Below are positions 56,818 through 64,000 of a DNA stretch of 64,000 bases, one piece after another. The stretch comes from Corynebacterium pygosceleis (GTDB lineage Bacteria > Actinomycetota > Actinomycetes > Mycobacteriales > Mycobacteriaceae), in the NCBI RefSeq assembly GCF_016595275.2, contig NZ_JAENIQ020000001.1:496001-560000 (forward strand), read 5' to 3'. The notes under the pieces were generated by a model. It did no database searches. It worked only from the letters and a program-made list of their open reading frames with translations, and was not told the origin of the DNA. The position numbers were made by a program, and so were the translations under genes. How positions within the stretch are numbered: the first letter of the stretch is position 1; each line of letters opens with the position of its first letter.

Positions 56818-56979
56818 TTTTTAAGGAATATCGCGACGTTCCCGAGGGCGGTCCGGAAACGTCACGGAAGACTCTGTCAGTTTCCGGAATAAATCCTGTG
56901 AACAAGTGTTTTATTCACGAATCACCCTTTTGTGACCGCGAGGTGAAGCCTACGCAATCCCCTCAAAAAAACTGAGAAA

Positions 56980-57934
56980 TGGACACGCGGAAACCCTGTG
57001 GATTCAATCCGGTAGAGCATTTAGATACCATCTTTGACCGCCGTCGTAGTCAGCCTCTCCCACCGCAGCGCGGACACCGGAAACCGGCGGGAGAACGCCA
57101 CCCGGACGCCACGACAGGAACGGACCGGAACCGCACCACGATGAAGGCGCGCACGCGGCGGACATCCCGCCGCGGAAGCACCCGCACGACCCAAGCCGGG
57201 ACACACGCCAGGTCAACCCCATCCCCGCTCTCCCCTGGTAGGGGCCATCGGACACCCCGGCCCCGCCGGGCACCCGACGTCTGACACACAAGCCCCCGGA
57301 CGTCACCGCACCCTTCCCCGCCAAAACCGGACAGACCTCCCGGCGGTGCCGCGCCGCCCCCCGGGACGGGCCGACCCCTCCCCCGACACCGGTACGGCAG
57401 AGACATGAACGGAGAATCGACCCCCGGACAACCGGCGAATACCGCGGAGAAATTCCGCGGACACCACACATCCACATCCGGGAGAGGCGACACCCGGAAA
57501 CACGACACAACCCCACCGATGAGCCGGTGGGTGACAATGCACGGCACCGGAAACTACTCCGCCACCCAAAATTGAACATGCTTTTCATGAACGAAACTAG
57601 GTGCCCATACGCACCTCCGGATGTGATCTTCCCGCCTGAAAATCTCTCCTGTGATGTTTGTCTCGACACCCTCAGGTGTTCCGTACGGCGGTCGAACCGA
57701 GCTGATCCACGACAGGGAACCCCCGCGATCGCACCGACCGCCCGGACCTCTCCCCACACGCGACAACGATCGGGCGACCGGCGACCACAGGCGGACGGAC
57801 GCCGCCGGCCCCGCACCCCACCACCATCGGAAGCGATACGCGACAGCGACACCGGGGCGACACAGCGGCCCACGGATGTCGCCCCGGGCCTCCACTGTCG
57901 TGGGATTATCGTGGGGTGGTGTCCGGAAACAGAC
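56980..57934. other. Gene-poor region with strong strand bias
   Basis: About 950 bases with no supported gene. From roughly 57050 to 57560 the plus strand is very poor in T and rich in A, C and G. Open frames exist on both strands but give Arg/Pro- or Gly/Arg-rich nonsense without motifs, and the longest minus frame runs through the tRNA. A small hairpin AGGTGC/GCACCT lies near 57600. Possibly decayed sequence. Confidence 0.5.
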
Positions 57935-57961
57935 GAAACCCCCTGCTGTGCAGGGGGTTTC
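57935..57961 (-). terminator. Terminator after tRNA-Ser(TGA)
   Basis: GAAACCCCCTG pairs with CAGGGGGTTTC around a 5-base loop; the minus-strand end is TTTC. It lies four bases after the tRNA. Confidence 0.8.
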
Positions 57962-57965
57962 TCGG

Positions 57966-58052
57966 CGGAAGTAGAGGGATTTGAACCCCCGGTCCGTTTC
58001 AAGGGACGCTCGCTTTCAAGGCGAGTGCATTCGGCCGCTCTGCCATACTTCC
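57966..58052 (-). tRNA. tRNA-Ser(TGA)
   Basis: The acceptor GGAAGTA pairs with TACTTCC. The anticodon arm CTCGC-CTTGAAA-GCGAG gives TGA (codons TCA/TCG). There is a long variable arm and no encoded CCA. Confidence 0.93.
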
Positions 58053-58164
58053 TCGACCCGGACAATCCTAGCGGATCACCGTGACCCGGCACCAACACGG
58101 TCCCGACCGCGCAGGGAGCGTGAAACACCGGACGCGACAGCCGCTTTCCCCTACCCTGGGCCAC

Positions 58165-59124
58165 ATGAAGGCAATCACACTGGAAAATCCGGACGACAGG
58201 ACCTCACTCACCTGGACGGAGGTCCCCACCCCCGAAATCAGGGCCGGCGAGGTCCTGGTCGAGGTGAAGGCCGTGGGTGTCAACCGTGCCGACCTGCTCC
58301 AGGCCGCCGGCCACTACCCGCCGCCGCCCGGTGTCTCCGAGATCATCGGCCTCGAATGCGCCGGTGTCATCACGGATCCGGGTGACACCGACCGGAAGAA
58401 GGGCGAGAAGGTCGCGTGCCTGCTGGCCGGAGGCGCCTACGCCGAATACGTCGCGGTCCCGGTCGGCCAACTACTGCCGGTACCGGAGGGTTACTCCTTC
58501 GCGGAAGCCGCCTCCGTCGTCGAGGTCGCCTGCACACTGTGGTCCAATCTCGTCACGGTCGCGGGGCTGCGCGAGGGCCAGACCGTTCTCCTGCACGGTG
58601 GTGCCGGCGGTATCGGGACCTTCGGCATCCAGCTGGCGAAGCAGCTGGGCTGCACCGTGGCGGTGACCGCCGGATCGGCGGAGAAGCTCGAGACCTGCCG
58701 TGAGCTGGGAGCGGACATCCTGGTGAACTACCGGGAGGAGGATTTCGCGGAGGTGCTGAAGAACCGCGCCGACGTGATCCTCGACATCATGGGGGCGAAG
58801 TACCTCGATCCGAACCTCCGTGCGTTGGCGATGGACGGGCACATCGTCATCATCGGCATGCAGGGTGGCGTGAAGGGCGAGCTGAACATCGCCCGCCTGT
58901 TGTCCAAGCGGGGCTCGATCTCCGCGACGGGGCTGCGCGGCCGGGACCTCGAGGACAAGGCCGGCATCGTGGCGGAGGTCGTCGAACGGGTGTGGCCCAT
59001 GCTTGACGACGGCCGGGTGCGGGTCAACATCCACCGGACCCTGCCCATCGAACAGGCGGCGGAGGCACACCGCCTGCTGGATTCGGGTGAGGTCACCGGC
59101 AAACTGGTCCTCACCCTCGACTGA
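58165..59124 (+). CDS. NAD(P)H:quinone oxidoreductase, zinc-free MDR family
   Basis: 319 residues from ATG 58165. The GroES-like domain has VKAVGVNRADLLQAAGHYPP. The Rossmann domain has LLHGGAGGIGTFGIQLAKQL, with the AGSAEKLETC NADPH-specificity region. No zinc-ligand Cys cluster is present. This is the PIG3/QOR type that reduces quinones by one or two electrons. It is convergent with the PLP-fold gene, the same neighbourhood as in mycobacteria (Rv3777-Rv3778c). Confidence 0.9.
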   Translation: MKAITLENPDDRTSLTWTEVPTPEIRAGEVLVEVKAVGVNRADLLQAAGHYPPPPGVSEIIGLECAGVITDPGDTDRKKGEKVACLLAGGAYAEYVAVPVGQLLPVPEGYSFAEAASVVEVACTLWSNLVTVAGLREGQTVLLHGGAGGIGTFGIQLAKQLGCTVAVTAGSAEKLETCRELGADILVNYREEDFAEVLKNRADVILDIMGAKYLDPNLRALAMDGHIVIIGMQGGVKGELNIARLLSKRGSISATGLRGRDLEDKAGIVAEVVERVWPMLDDGRVRVNIHRTLPIEQAAEAHRLLDSGEVTGKLVLTLD

Positions 59125-59152
59125 ACGCGGGCACCCGGGACCTCGGCCGGGG

Positions 59153-60409
59153 TCAGCCGAAGGAGGCGACGGCCCGGGTCAGCTGGTCGATGTCGGCGGT
59201 GGTGTTGAACGGGCCGAGGGCCACGGTCACGGAGCCGCCGGCCTCCCCCGCTCCCATCTGATCCAGAAGCGGGTCCGGTGGACTCACGGTGGTGATGAGC
59301 CGGTTGTCCAGCAACCGCTGCTGAACGGCCCGGGCATCGACACCGGGGACGACGAGACTCACCCGGGGTATCCGGTCCTGCCGGTAGACGTCCCCGGCGG
59401 TTTCACCGGTGATCCCGAGCAGGTGGAGTCCACCGAGCCACTGGAGGGAATCGACGAGGTGGAGCGACAGGAAGTGCATGTAGTCCTCCAACTCTCCGGT
59501 CGATTCAACCAGCCTGTTGCGGCGACTGCCCCGGGCGGTCTCCTTCAGGCCCGCCAGATGGTCCACGGCGGGTGCCACACCACCGAGGAGCCCCACCGGG
59601 AGGGGACCGAGTTCCAGCTTCACGGCACTGTCCGCGGGTGCGTCCTCCCAGGCGGCGTCCAGCCTGGGGAACATCGTCGTATCGCGGAAAACGAGCGCGG
59701 AGACCTGCGGGCCACCGAACACGGAACAATCAACGAGGACGATGTCCGCCCCCCAGTCGTCCATGTCGATGCCCCGGTACGCGGCGACGGTGGAGGCGTC
59801 GACGAGCACCCACGCACGCGACCGGGAATGGACGGTCTCGGCGATCTCGGCGACGGGTGCCACGGTACCCAGGAGGCGGTGGGCGGCGTTGACCACGACG
59901 AGCCGGGTGGAACCGTCGACGAGATCCCGGTACTGCCACGCCGGCCACTCCCCGGTGCCGAGGTCGGGTTCCGCCCACCGGACGCAGGTGCCGTCGATGT
60001 CGCCCAGCGGCACGAACGGATTGTTCAGTGAGGGGTCGGCGCACCTGCTCAGGATGACCGATCCGCCCCGCCGCAACCGGGGACGGACGGCATCCGCGAG
60101 GGTACGCAGCAGAACCTCACGGTTGGGCCCCAGGACGACCCGGTCCGCGGATGCACCGACGAGATCGGCGACGGCGCGCCGTGCCGAGTCCGTGAACGCC
60201 TCGCCGCGACGCCCCCCACCGGGGGCCGTCAGGCCGTGGCTCCCGGTGGCGACCTGGCCCGGGGTGGCTGATGCGGAGGTCCGGAAGGCCGTGGCCACTC
60301 CGGAGGCGACCCGCTCCGGAATCTGCGGGAGCTCATGGGCGTTGAGGTAGGTCCAGCCGTCACTCAACGACACGTAGAGTCCGCGCACGCGGGCCACATC
60401 AAGGGCCAT
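59153..60409 (-). CDS. Class V aminotransferase/cysteine desulfurase-like protein without the PLP lysine
   Basis: 418 residues from ATG 60409, behind a strong GAGGAGG site. The overall fold matches class V PLP enzymes: a TYLNAHELPQIPERV start, VVVNAAHRLLGTVAPVAEIA, VLVDASTVAAYRGIDMDDWG with the PLP-ring Asp. The Schiff-base motif, normally S-x-H-K-x-x-G-P, reads DCSVFGGPQVSAL, with no Lys. A standard PLP aldimine cannot form there. It is divergent from the galactan exporter genes, and this pairing is conserved in mycobacteria. The function is unknown. Confidence 0.8.
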   Translation of the reverse strand: MALDVARVRGLYVSLSDGWTYLNAHELPQIPERVASGVATAFRTSASATPGQVATGSHGLTAPGGGRRGEAFTDSARRAVADLVGASADRVVLGPNREVLLRTLADAVRPRLRRGGSVILSRCADPSLNNPFVPLGDIDGTCVRWAEPDLGTGEWPAWQYRDLVDGSTRLVVVNAAHRLLGTVAPVAEIAETVHSRSRAWVLVDASTVAAYRGIDMDDWGADIVLVDCSVFGGPQVSALVFRDTTMFPRLDAAWEDAPADSAVKLELGPLPVGLLGGVAPAVDHLAGLKETARGSRRNRLVESTGELEDYMHFLSLHLVDSLQWLGGLHLLGITGETAGDVYRQDRIPRVSLVVPGVDARAVQQRLLDNRLITTVSPPDPLLDQMGAGEAGGSVTVALGPFNTTADIDQLTRAVASFG

Positions 60410-60495
60410 GTCCGCCTCCTCGTCCTGTCCGGTGATCACCCGCCAGTATGCCCGCCTGCCGCGTGTGGCGCACCCGGGCCGCTAGGGTGTTCATT

Positions 60496-61392
60496 GTGTC
60501 AGATAGCCATTCAACCAAAGACCTGTCCGGGGACATAGCGCGGCTGGTCCGCGCCGAGGACCCCGGTGGGTACCGCTCCCGGTCGACGACCTTCGCCGCA
60601 GCCTGGTCCGATCTCGTGCGCGGTTTCTTCCAGCATGAGCTGTGGCTTCAACTGGGCTGGCAGGACATCAAGCAACGGTACCGCCGTTCCGTTCTCGGCC
60701 CCCTGTGGATCACCATCGCCACCGGCGTCATGGCTGTCGCCCTCGGCCTGTTGTACTCGGTGCTCTTCCGCATCCCGGTGGCCGAGTTCCTGCCGCACGT
60801 CACCGTCGGGCTCATCATGTGGAACTTCATCTCGGGTGCGATCAAGGACGGGTCCGACATCTTCATCGAGAACGAGGGGCTGATCAAGCAGCTGCCGAGT
60901 GCCCTGTCGGTGCACGTGTACCGGCTGGTGTGGCGGCAGCTGCTGTTCCTCGCGCACAACATGGTGATCTGGGTGGTGCTGATGATGGTCTTCCCCCGAC
61001 CACTGGGCGTGCAGGGTTTCCTGGCGATCCCGGCACTGTTCCTGCTGGTGCTCAACGGCGTGTGGGTGTCGATGTTCTTCGGCATCATCGCCACCCGCTA
61101 CCGTGACGTCTCCCCGCTCCTCGAGGCTCTCGTCCAGCTGCTGTTCTACATCACGCCCATCGTCTGGACCACAGCCACCCTCAAGGATCAGGGCGGGGAG
61201 ATCTCGGAGCGGGCGAAACTCGCCCAGCTCAATCCGCTGTACCACTACATGGAGGTCCTCCGCGCCCCGCTCATCGGCGCGGATCTGCCCGTCTACCACT
61301 GGTGGATCGTCATCGGCTGCACGGTCGCCGGACTGTGCCTGGCGCTGCTGGCGATGAAGCAGTGGCGATTCCGCGTCAGCTACTGGGTGTAA
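60496..61392 (+). CDS. wzm: Galactan ABC exporter, permease (Wzm)
   Basis: 298 residues, GTG start. It is an ABC-2 permease with six membrane segments after an amphipathic region: WQDIKQRYRRSVLGPLWITI, VTVGLIMWNFISGAIKDGSD, and NPLYHYMEVLRAPLIG near the end. These are hallmarks of O-antigen/galactan exporters (mycobacterial Rv3783). It moves lipid-linked galactan precursor across the inner membrane for arabinogalactan. Its stop is 14 bases before wzt. No glycosyltransferase gene (glfT1) follows directly, unlike in mycobacteria. Confidence 0.92.
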   Translation: MSDSHSTKDLSGDIARLVRAEDPGGYRSRSTTFAAAWSDLVRGFFQHELWLQLGWQDIKQRYRRSVLGPLWITIATGVMAVALGLLYSVLFRIPVAEFLPHVTVGLIMWNFISGAIKDGSDIFIENEGLIKQLPSALSVHVYRLVWRQLLFLAHNMVIWVVLMMVFPRPLGVQGFLAIPALFLLVLNGVWVSMFFGIIATRYRDVSPLLEALVQLLFYITPIVWTTATLKDQGGEISERAKLAQLNPLYHYMEVLRAPLIGADLPVYHWWIVIGCTVAGLCLALLAMKQWRFRVSYWV

Positions 61393-61406
61393 GGAGAACA
61401 CACCAC

Positions 61407-62231
61407 ATGGTTTCCATCGACACCTACAACGCCTGCGTCGATTTCCCGATCTTCGACGCCAAATCCCGTTCCATGAAGAAGGCCTTCCTCGGCGCCGCGG
61501 GCGGTGCCATCGGCCGCAACTCGGACAATGTCGTCGTCGTCGAGGCACTGAAGGACATCAACCTGCATCTGCGGGAGGGTGACCGCGTGGGGCTCGTCGG
61601 GCACAACGGCGCCGGAAAATCGACGTTGCTGCGTCTGTTGTCCGGTATCTACGAGCCGACCCGGGGAAGTGCCCACATCAGGGGCCGTGTCGCCCCGGTC
61701 TTCGATCTGGGCGTCGGCATGGATCCGGAGATCTCCGGTTACGAGAACATCATCATCCGTGGACTGTTCCTCGGGCAGACCCGGAAACAGATGAAGGACA
61801 AGATGGAGGAGATCGCGGACTTCTCCGAGCTCGGTGAGTATCTGGCGATGCCGCTGCGCACCTACTCCACCGGCATGCGGATCCGCCTCGCACTCGGGGT
61901 GGTCACATCGATCGAGCCGGAGATCCTGCTCCTCGACGAAGGTATCGGGGCCGTCGATGCGGCGTTCATGGCGAAGGCGAGGGCACGTCTGGAGGAACTG
62001 GTCGCCCGATCAGGCATCCTCGTTTTCGCCTCCCACTCCAATGATTTCCTCGCCCAGCTCTGCGACACCGCCCTGTGGGTGGACCACGGTCAGATCCGGC
62101 AGGCCGGACGCGTCGACGACGTGGTCGAGGCGTACGAGGGCAGGGGCGCCGCGGATCACGTGCGCAACCTCATACGGCGCATGCGGGAGGAGAACACGGG
62201 CGTCCACGGCGGGGACGCCGCCGTGGAGTGA
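61407..62231 (+). CDS. wzt: Galactan ABC exporter, ATPase (Wzt)
   Basis: 274 residues from ATG 61407, behind AAGGAGAAC. Walker A is GHNGAGKST in GLVGHNGAGKSTLLRLLSGI. The signature loop is YSTGMRIRLALG, Walker B is EILLLDEGIGAVD, and the switch His is in FASHSNDF. The VFDLGVGMDPEISGYENI block is typical of polysaccharide exporters. There is no C-terminal carbohydrate-binding domain, as expected for galactan transport. It energises Wzm. Confidence 0.93.
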   Translation: MVSIDTYNACVDFPIFDAKSRSMKKAFLGAAGGAIGRNSDNVVVVEALKDINLHLREGDRVGLVGHNGAGKSTLLRLLSGIYEPTRGSAHIRGRVAPVFDLGVGMDPEISGYENIIIRGLFLGQTRKQMKDKMEEIADFSELGEYLAMPLRTYSTGMRIRLALGVVTSIEPEILLLDEGIGAVDAAFMAKARARLEELVARSGILVFASHSNDFLAQLCDTALWVDHGQIRQAGRVDDVVEAYEGRGAADHVRNLIRRMREENTGVHGGDAAVE

Positions 62232-62257
62232 TCCGACACGCCCGGTGGCGACCATCC

Positions 62258-63025
62258 TCACCGGTTGTCGAGGATCGTCTCCAGGGGCCGGTAGTGGTCA
62301 CAGACCGCCCGCTCATAGGCACGCATGTCCCCCGCGATCGCGGCCTCGAGCATGTCACCGTGGGCGTGTGCGGTCTGCACGAGTCCCTCGTGCACGGCGA
62401 GACCGAGAGTGGGGACGACCGCCTGATGGATCTGCCAGAACGAACTGACGAGTTGCCGGACCACCTCGTTGCCCGCGAGGGCCAGCAGCCCGTCGTGGAA
62501 CGCGAGGTCGGCGTCGGTGAAGGTCTCGCCCTTCTCCGCACTGTCGACCATCGAGTGCACCAGGGCCGTCAGTCCGGGTTGCCGGGTTCCCCGGAGCCGT
62601 CCGCAGAGGGCCTCCGACATGCCGAGATCCAGGAAGCGACGCACCTGGATGACCTCACGCAGCGTGGCGAGATCCCCACCGGCGGACAGGGTCGTCTTGA
62701 AGATGAGCGCCTCAACCAGCGGAGACATCGACAGCGAACCCACGAAGGAGCCCGATCCACGGCGGACAACGACGATATCGAGCGCCTCCAGGCGCCGCAG
62801 CGCCTCCCGCACGGAGGACCGTGAGACGTCCAGCGCCTCAGCCAGACTCGTCTCCCCCGGGAGGGGGTCACCGGACCGCAGTCTGTTGTCCAGGATGAAC
62901 TGCTTGATGGCTTCGCTGGTCGCGTCCTTCCGGCTGCGACCGGACTGTGCCCGGGACGCAGCGCCCCCCACCGGGAACTCTTCCACCGAATCCACGTCCG
63001 GTTGATCGGCACGCCTCATACTCAT
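62258..63025 (-). CDS. GntR/FadR-family transcriptional regulator
   Basis: 255 residues from ATG 63025 (63019 also possible). The winged HTH is at about 30-100: AIKQFILDNRLRSGDPLPGE, then ALDVSRSSVREALRRLEALD, then VVVRRGSGSFVG. The C-terminal FCD domain contains DADLAFHDGLLALAGNEVVR with metal or ligand His. FadR-type regulators respond to small carboxylates. An imperfect palindrome (AGGGATCGTGCA/ATGATCGTCCCT) about 30 bases upstream may be an operator. It is divergent from the substrate-binding protein gene. Confidence 0.88.
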   Translation of the reverse strand: MSMRRADQPDVDSVEEFPVGGAASRAQSGRSRKDATSEAIKQFILDNRLRSGDPLPGETSLAEALDVSRSSVREALRRLEALDIVVVRRGSGSFVGSLSMSPLVEALIFKTTLSAGGDLATLREVIQVRRFLDLGMSEALCGRLRGTRQPGLTALVHSMVDSAEKGETFTDADLAFHDGLLALAGNEVVRQLVSSFWQIHQAVVPTLGLAVHEGLVQTAHAHGDMLEAAIAGDMRAYERAVCDHYRPLETILDNR

Positions 63026-63053
63026 GACGCCAAAGCTATCACGGTTGTCCGAC

Positions 63054-63077
63054 AGGGATCGTGCAATGATCGTCCCT
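63054..63077. promoter_or_regulatory. Possible operator between the GntR gene and the SBP gene
   Basis: AGGGATCGTGCAATGATCGTCCCT has matching outer arms AGGGA/TCCCT and repeated ATCGT/GATC inside. It is an imperfect inverted repeat in the 323-base divergent intergenic region, which otherwise shows no gene. Confidence 0.25.
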
Positions 63078-63348
63078 GTGGCCCGGGCCGGAAGCGCCAC
63101 AAACTGTGATCCACACGATAATTTGGACATTTTTGTGGCGATTTCACATCGTGGGGGTTCTGAAAAGCACGGGAAGCACTCCCCCTTTCGGGGGTGGGCG
63201 CTAGAATTAAAAGCACATGTCAGATATGCACCGTTTGCGTTTCGTTACTTTCCGTTTCCCGTTTCATTGAGCGGATTTCATGCACCCCGTATCATCGGGT
63301 TCGTAAGATGTCTGACAACTTCCCGTGAACACCAAAGAGGAGCCCTCA

Positions 63349-64000
63349 ATGCGAGCACCCACTTCACAGCGCACCCTCGCGCGGATGGCCGGCCTGGCCG
63401 CCATCGCCGCCCTCGGCCTGACCGCCTGCGGCGGCGGCACCACCACCAAGGATGAGCCCGCCGCCGCCGGCGACAGCTCCTCCGAGAGCAGCAGCGGCGC
63501 CAGCATCATCACCGCAGCCGTCGGTTACGACACCGACAACTACGATCCCGGCACCACCACCTCCGCGCTCGCGCTCGCCGCGAACTGGCACACCATGGAG
63601 GGCCTGACCGAGCTCGACCCCGCGACCCGGGAGGTCTACCCGGCACTCGCCGCGGAACTGCCGACCAAGGTCGACGACACCACCTACGAGGTCACCCTCC
63701 GTGACGGGGCGAAGTTCTCCGACGGCACCGACGTGACCCCGGCCGACGTCGTCGCCGCGTTCAACCGCACCATGGACGGCTTCTACGCCCCCATGCTCTC
63801 CTTCATCGACTCCGTCGAGGCCAACGGCGACAACGGCGTGACCATCAAGACGAAGTACCCCTTCTCCCTGGTCAACGAGCGTATCTCCCTGGTCAAGGTC
63901 GTCCCCGAGGGCCAGACCGACGACGAGCTGAAGTCCGCCCCGATCGGCACCGGCCCGTACAAGATGACCGAGGCCATCAAGTCCAAGCACGTCAAGTTCG
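63349..64000 (+). CDS. Peptide/oligopeptide ABC transporter substrate-binding lipoprotein, cut by window edge
   Basis: 217 codons are visible from ATG 63349 (AAAGAGGAG ribosome site). The lipoprotein signal peptide ends in lipobox LTAC with Cys27. A Ser/Gly/Glu-rich linker follows, then the family 5 binding-protein fold (SALALAANWHTMEGLTELDP, YEVTLRDGAKFSDGTDVTPA, then DVVAAFNRTMD, then PIGTGPYKM). It captures peptides or related solutes outside the membrane for an ABC importer whose permease genes should follow beyond the window. The divergent GntR regulator may control it. Confidence 0.92.
   Translation, partial: MRAPTSQRTLARMAGLAAIAALGLTACGGGTTTKDEPAAAGDSSSESSSGASIITAAVGYDTDNYDPGTTTSALALAANWHTMEGLTELDPATREVYPALAAELPTKVDDTTYEVTLRDGAKFSDGTDVTPADVVAAFNRTMDGFYAPMLSFIDSVEANGDNGVTIKTKYPFSLVNERISLVKVVPEGQTDDELKSAPIGTGPYKMTEAIKSKHVKF

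Noticed and set aside
50377-58052. tRNA genes as phage or island attachment sites
   Set aside because: No integrase gene and no duplicated tRNA 3' end were found nearby; the two tRNA-Arg copies are full genes.
57004-58164. 386-codon minus frame in the gene-poor region
   Set aside because: It runs straight through tRNA-Ser(TGA) and has no ribosome site or domain.

Overview
The window comes from a high-GC, mycolic-acid actinobacterium, most likely a Corynebacterium. The gene order supports this. There is a katA-sigC pair, a lysC-asd operon with an internal lysC start, a 613-residue LeuA, murT-gatD, dnaX-ybaB, a class Ic aspartate aminotransferase, ponA2-whiB4, and a quinone oxidoreductase / PLP-fold protein / Wzm-Wzt galactan exporter order that is also known from mycobacteria. 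Most of the window is core genome. Accessory features are a sortase-assembled pilus locus, a second cell-wall adhesin, and a queuosine-salvage island.

Layout. 1-7.7 kb: MBL hydrolase (cut by the window edge), RidA, DUF4177, WhiB4/WhcA, PonA2, a YqeY-like protein, a metallophosphoesterase, tRNA-Pro and a YhgE/Pip-like membrane protein. 7.8-13.9 kb: a complete mrpA(B)CDEFG Na+/H+ antiporter operon with overlapping genes, preceded by a possible coupled leader ORF. 14-17.1 kb: DM13 protein, catalase, SigC. 17.2-25.6 kb: pilus operon on the minus strand (VWA tip adhesin, major pilin, class C sortase, basal pilin). The tip gene is broken by a one-base shift in a C5 run. 26.1-28.5 kb: lysC-asd. 28.7-32.1 kb: DMT transporter, a 40-residue ORF, and leuA with a Leu-codon leader peptide and attenuator. 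32.2-42.2 kb: TetR, DnaQ-like/BRCT protein, murT-gatD, recR, ybaB, dnaX, a SUFU-like protein and aspT. 42.4-42.7 kb: SRP RNA and tRNA-Ser from divergent promoters.

42.8-47.7 kb is the most unusual block. A queuosine-salvage set (gluQ, yhhQ, tgt) is interleaved with two M48-like membrane proteins. One has an intact HELGH but is frameshifted in a G4 run. The other is intact but carries HQLGH, without the catalytic Glu. The Tgt lacks the usual Cys zinc triad. 47.7-58.1 kb: MMPL exporter, CsbD-like protein, tadA with its partner, tyrA, pat, a thioester/VaFE adhesin ending in LANTG, and a tRNA cluster. All four serine isoacceptors lie within 16 kb, and two identical tRNA-Arg(ACG) genes lie near tadA. 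58.2-64 kb: quinone oxidoreductase, a PLP-fold protein without the Schiff-base Lys, Wzm/Wzt, a GntR regulator and a truncated oligopeptide-binding lipoprotein.

How the genes work together. Surface functions dominate: the pilus, the adhesin, PonA2, MurT-GatD peptidoglycan amidation, galactan export and the MMPL exporter. Translation-linked genes (tadA/tRNA-Arg, gluQ/yhhQ/tgt, the serine tRNAs, SRP RNA) form a second theme. All calls come from reading translations and motifs by eye; no database search was run.
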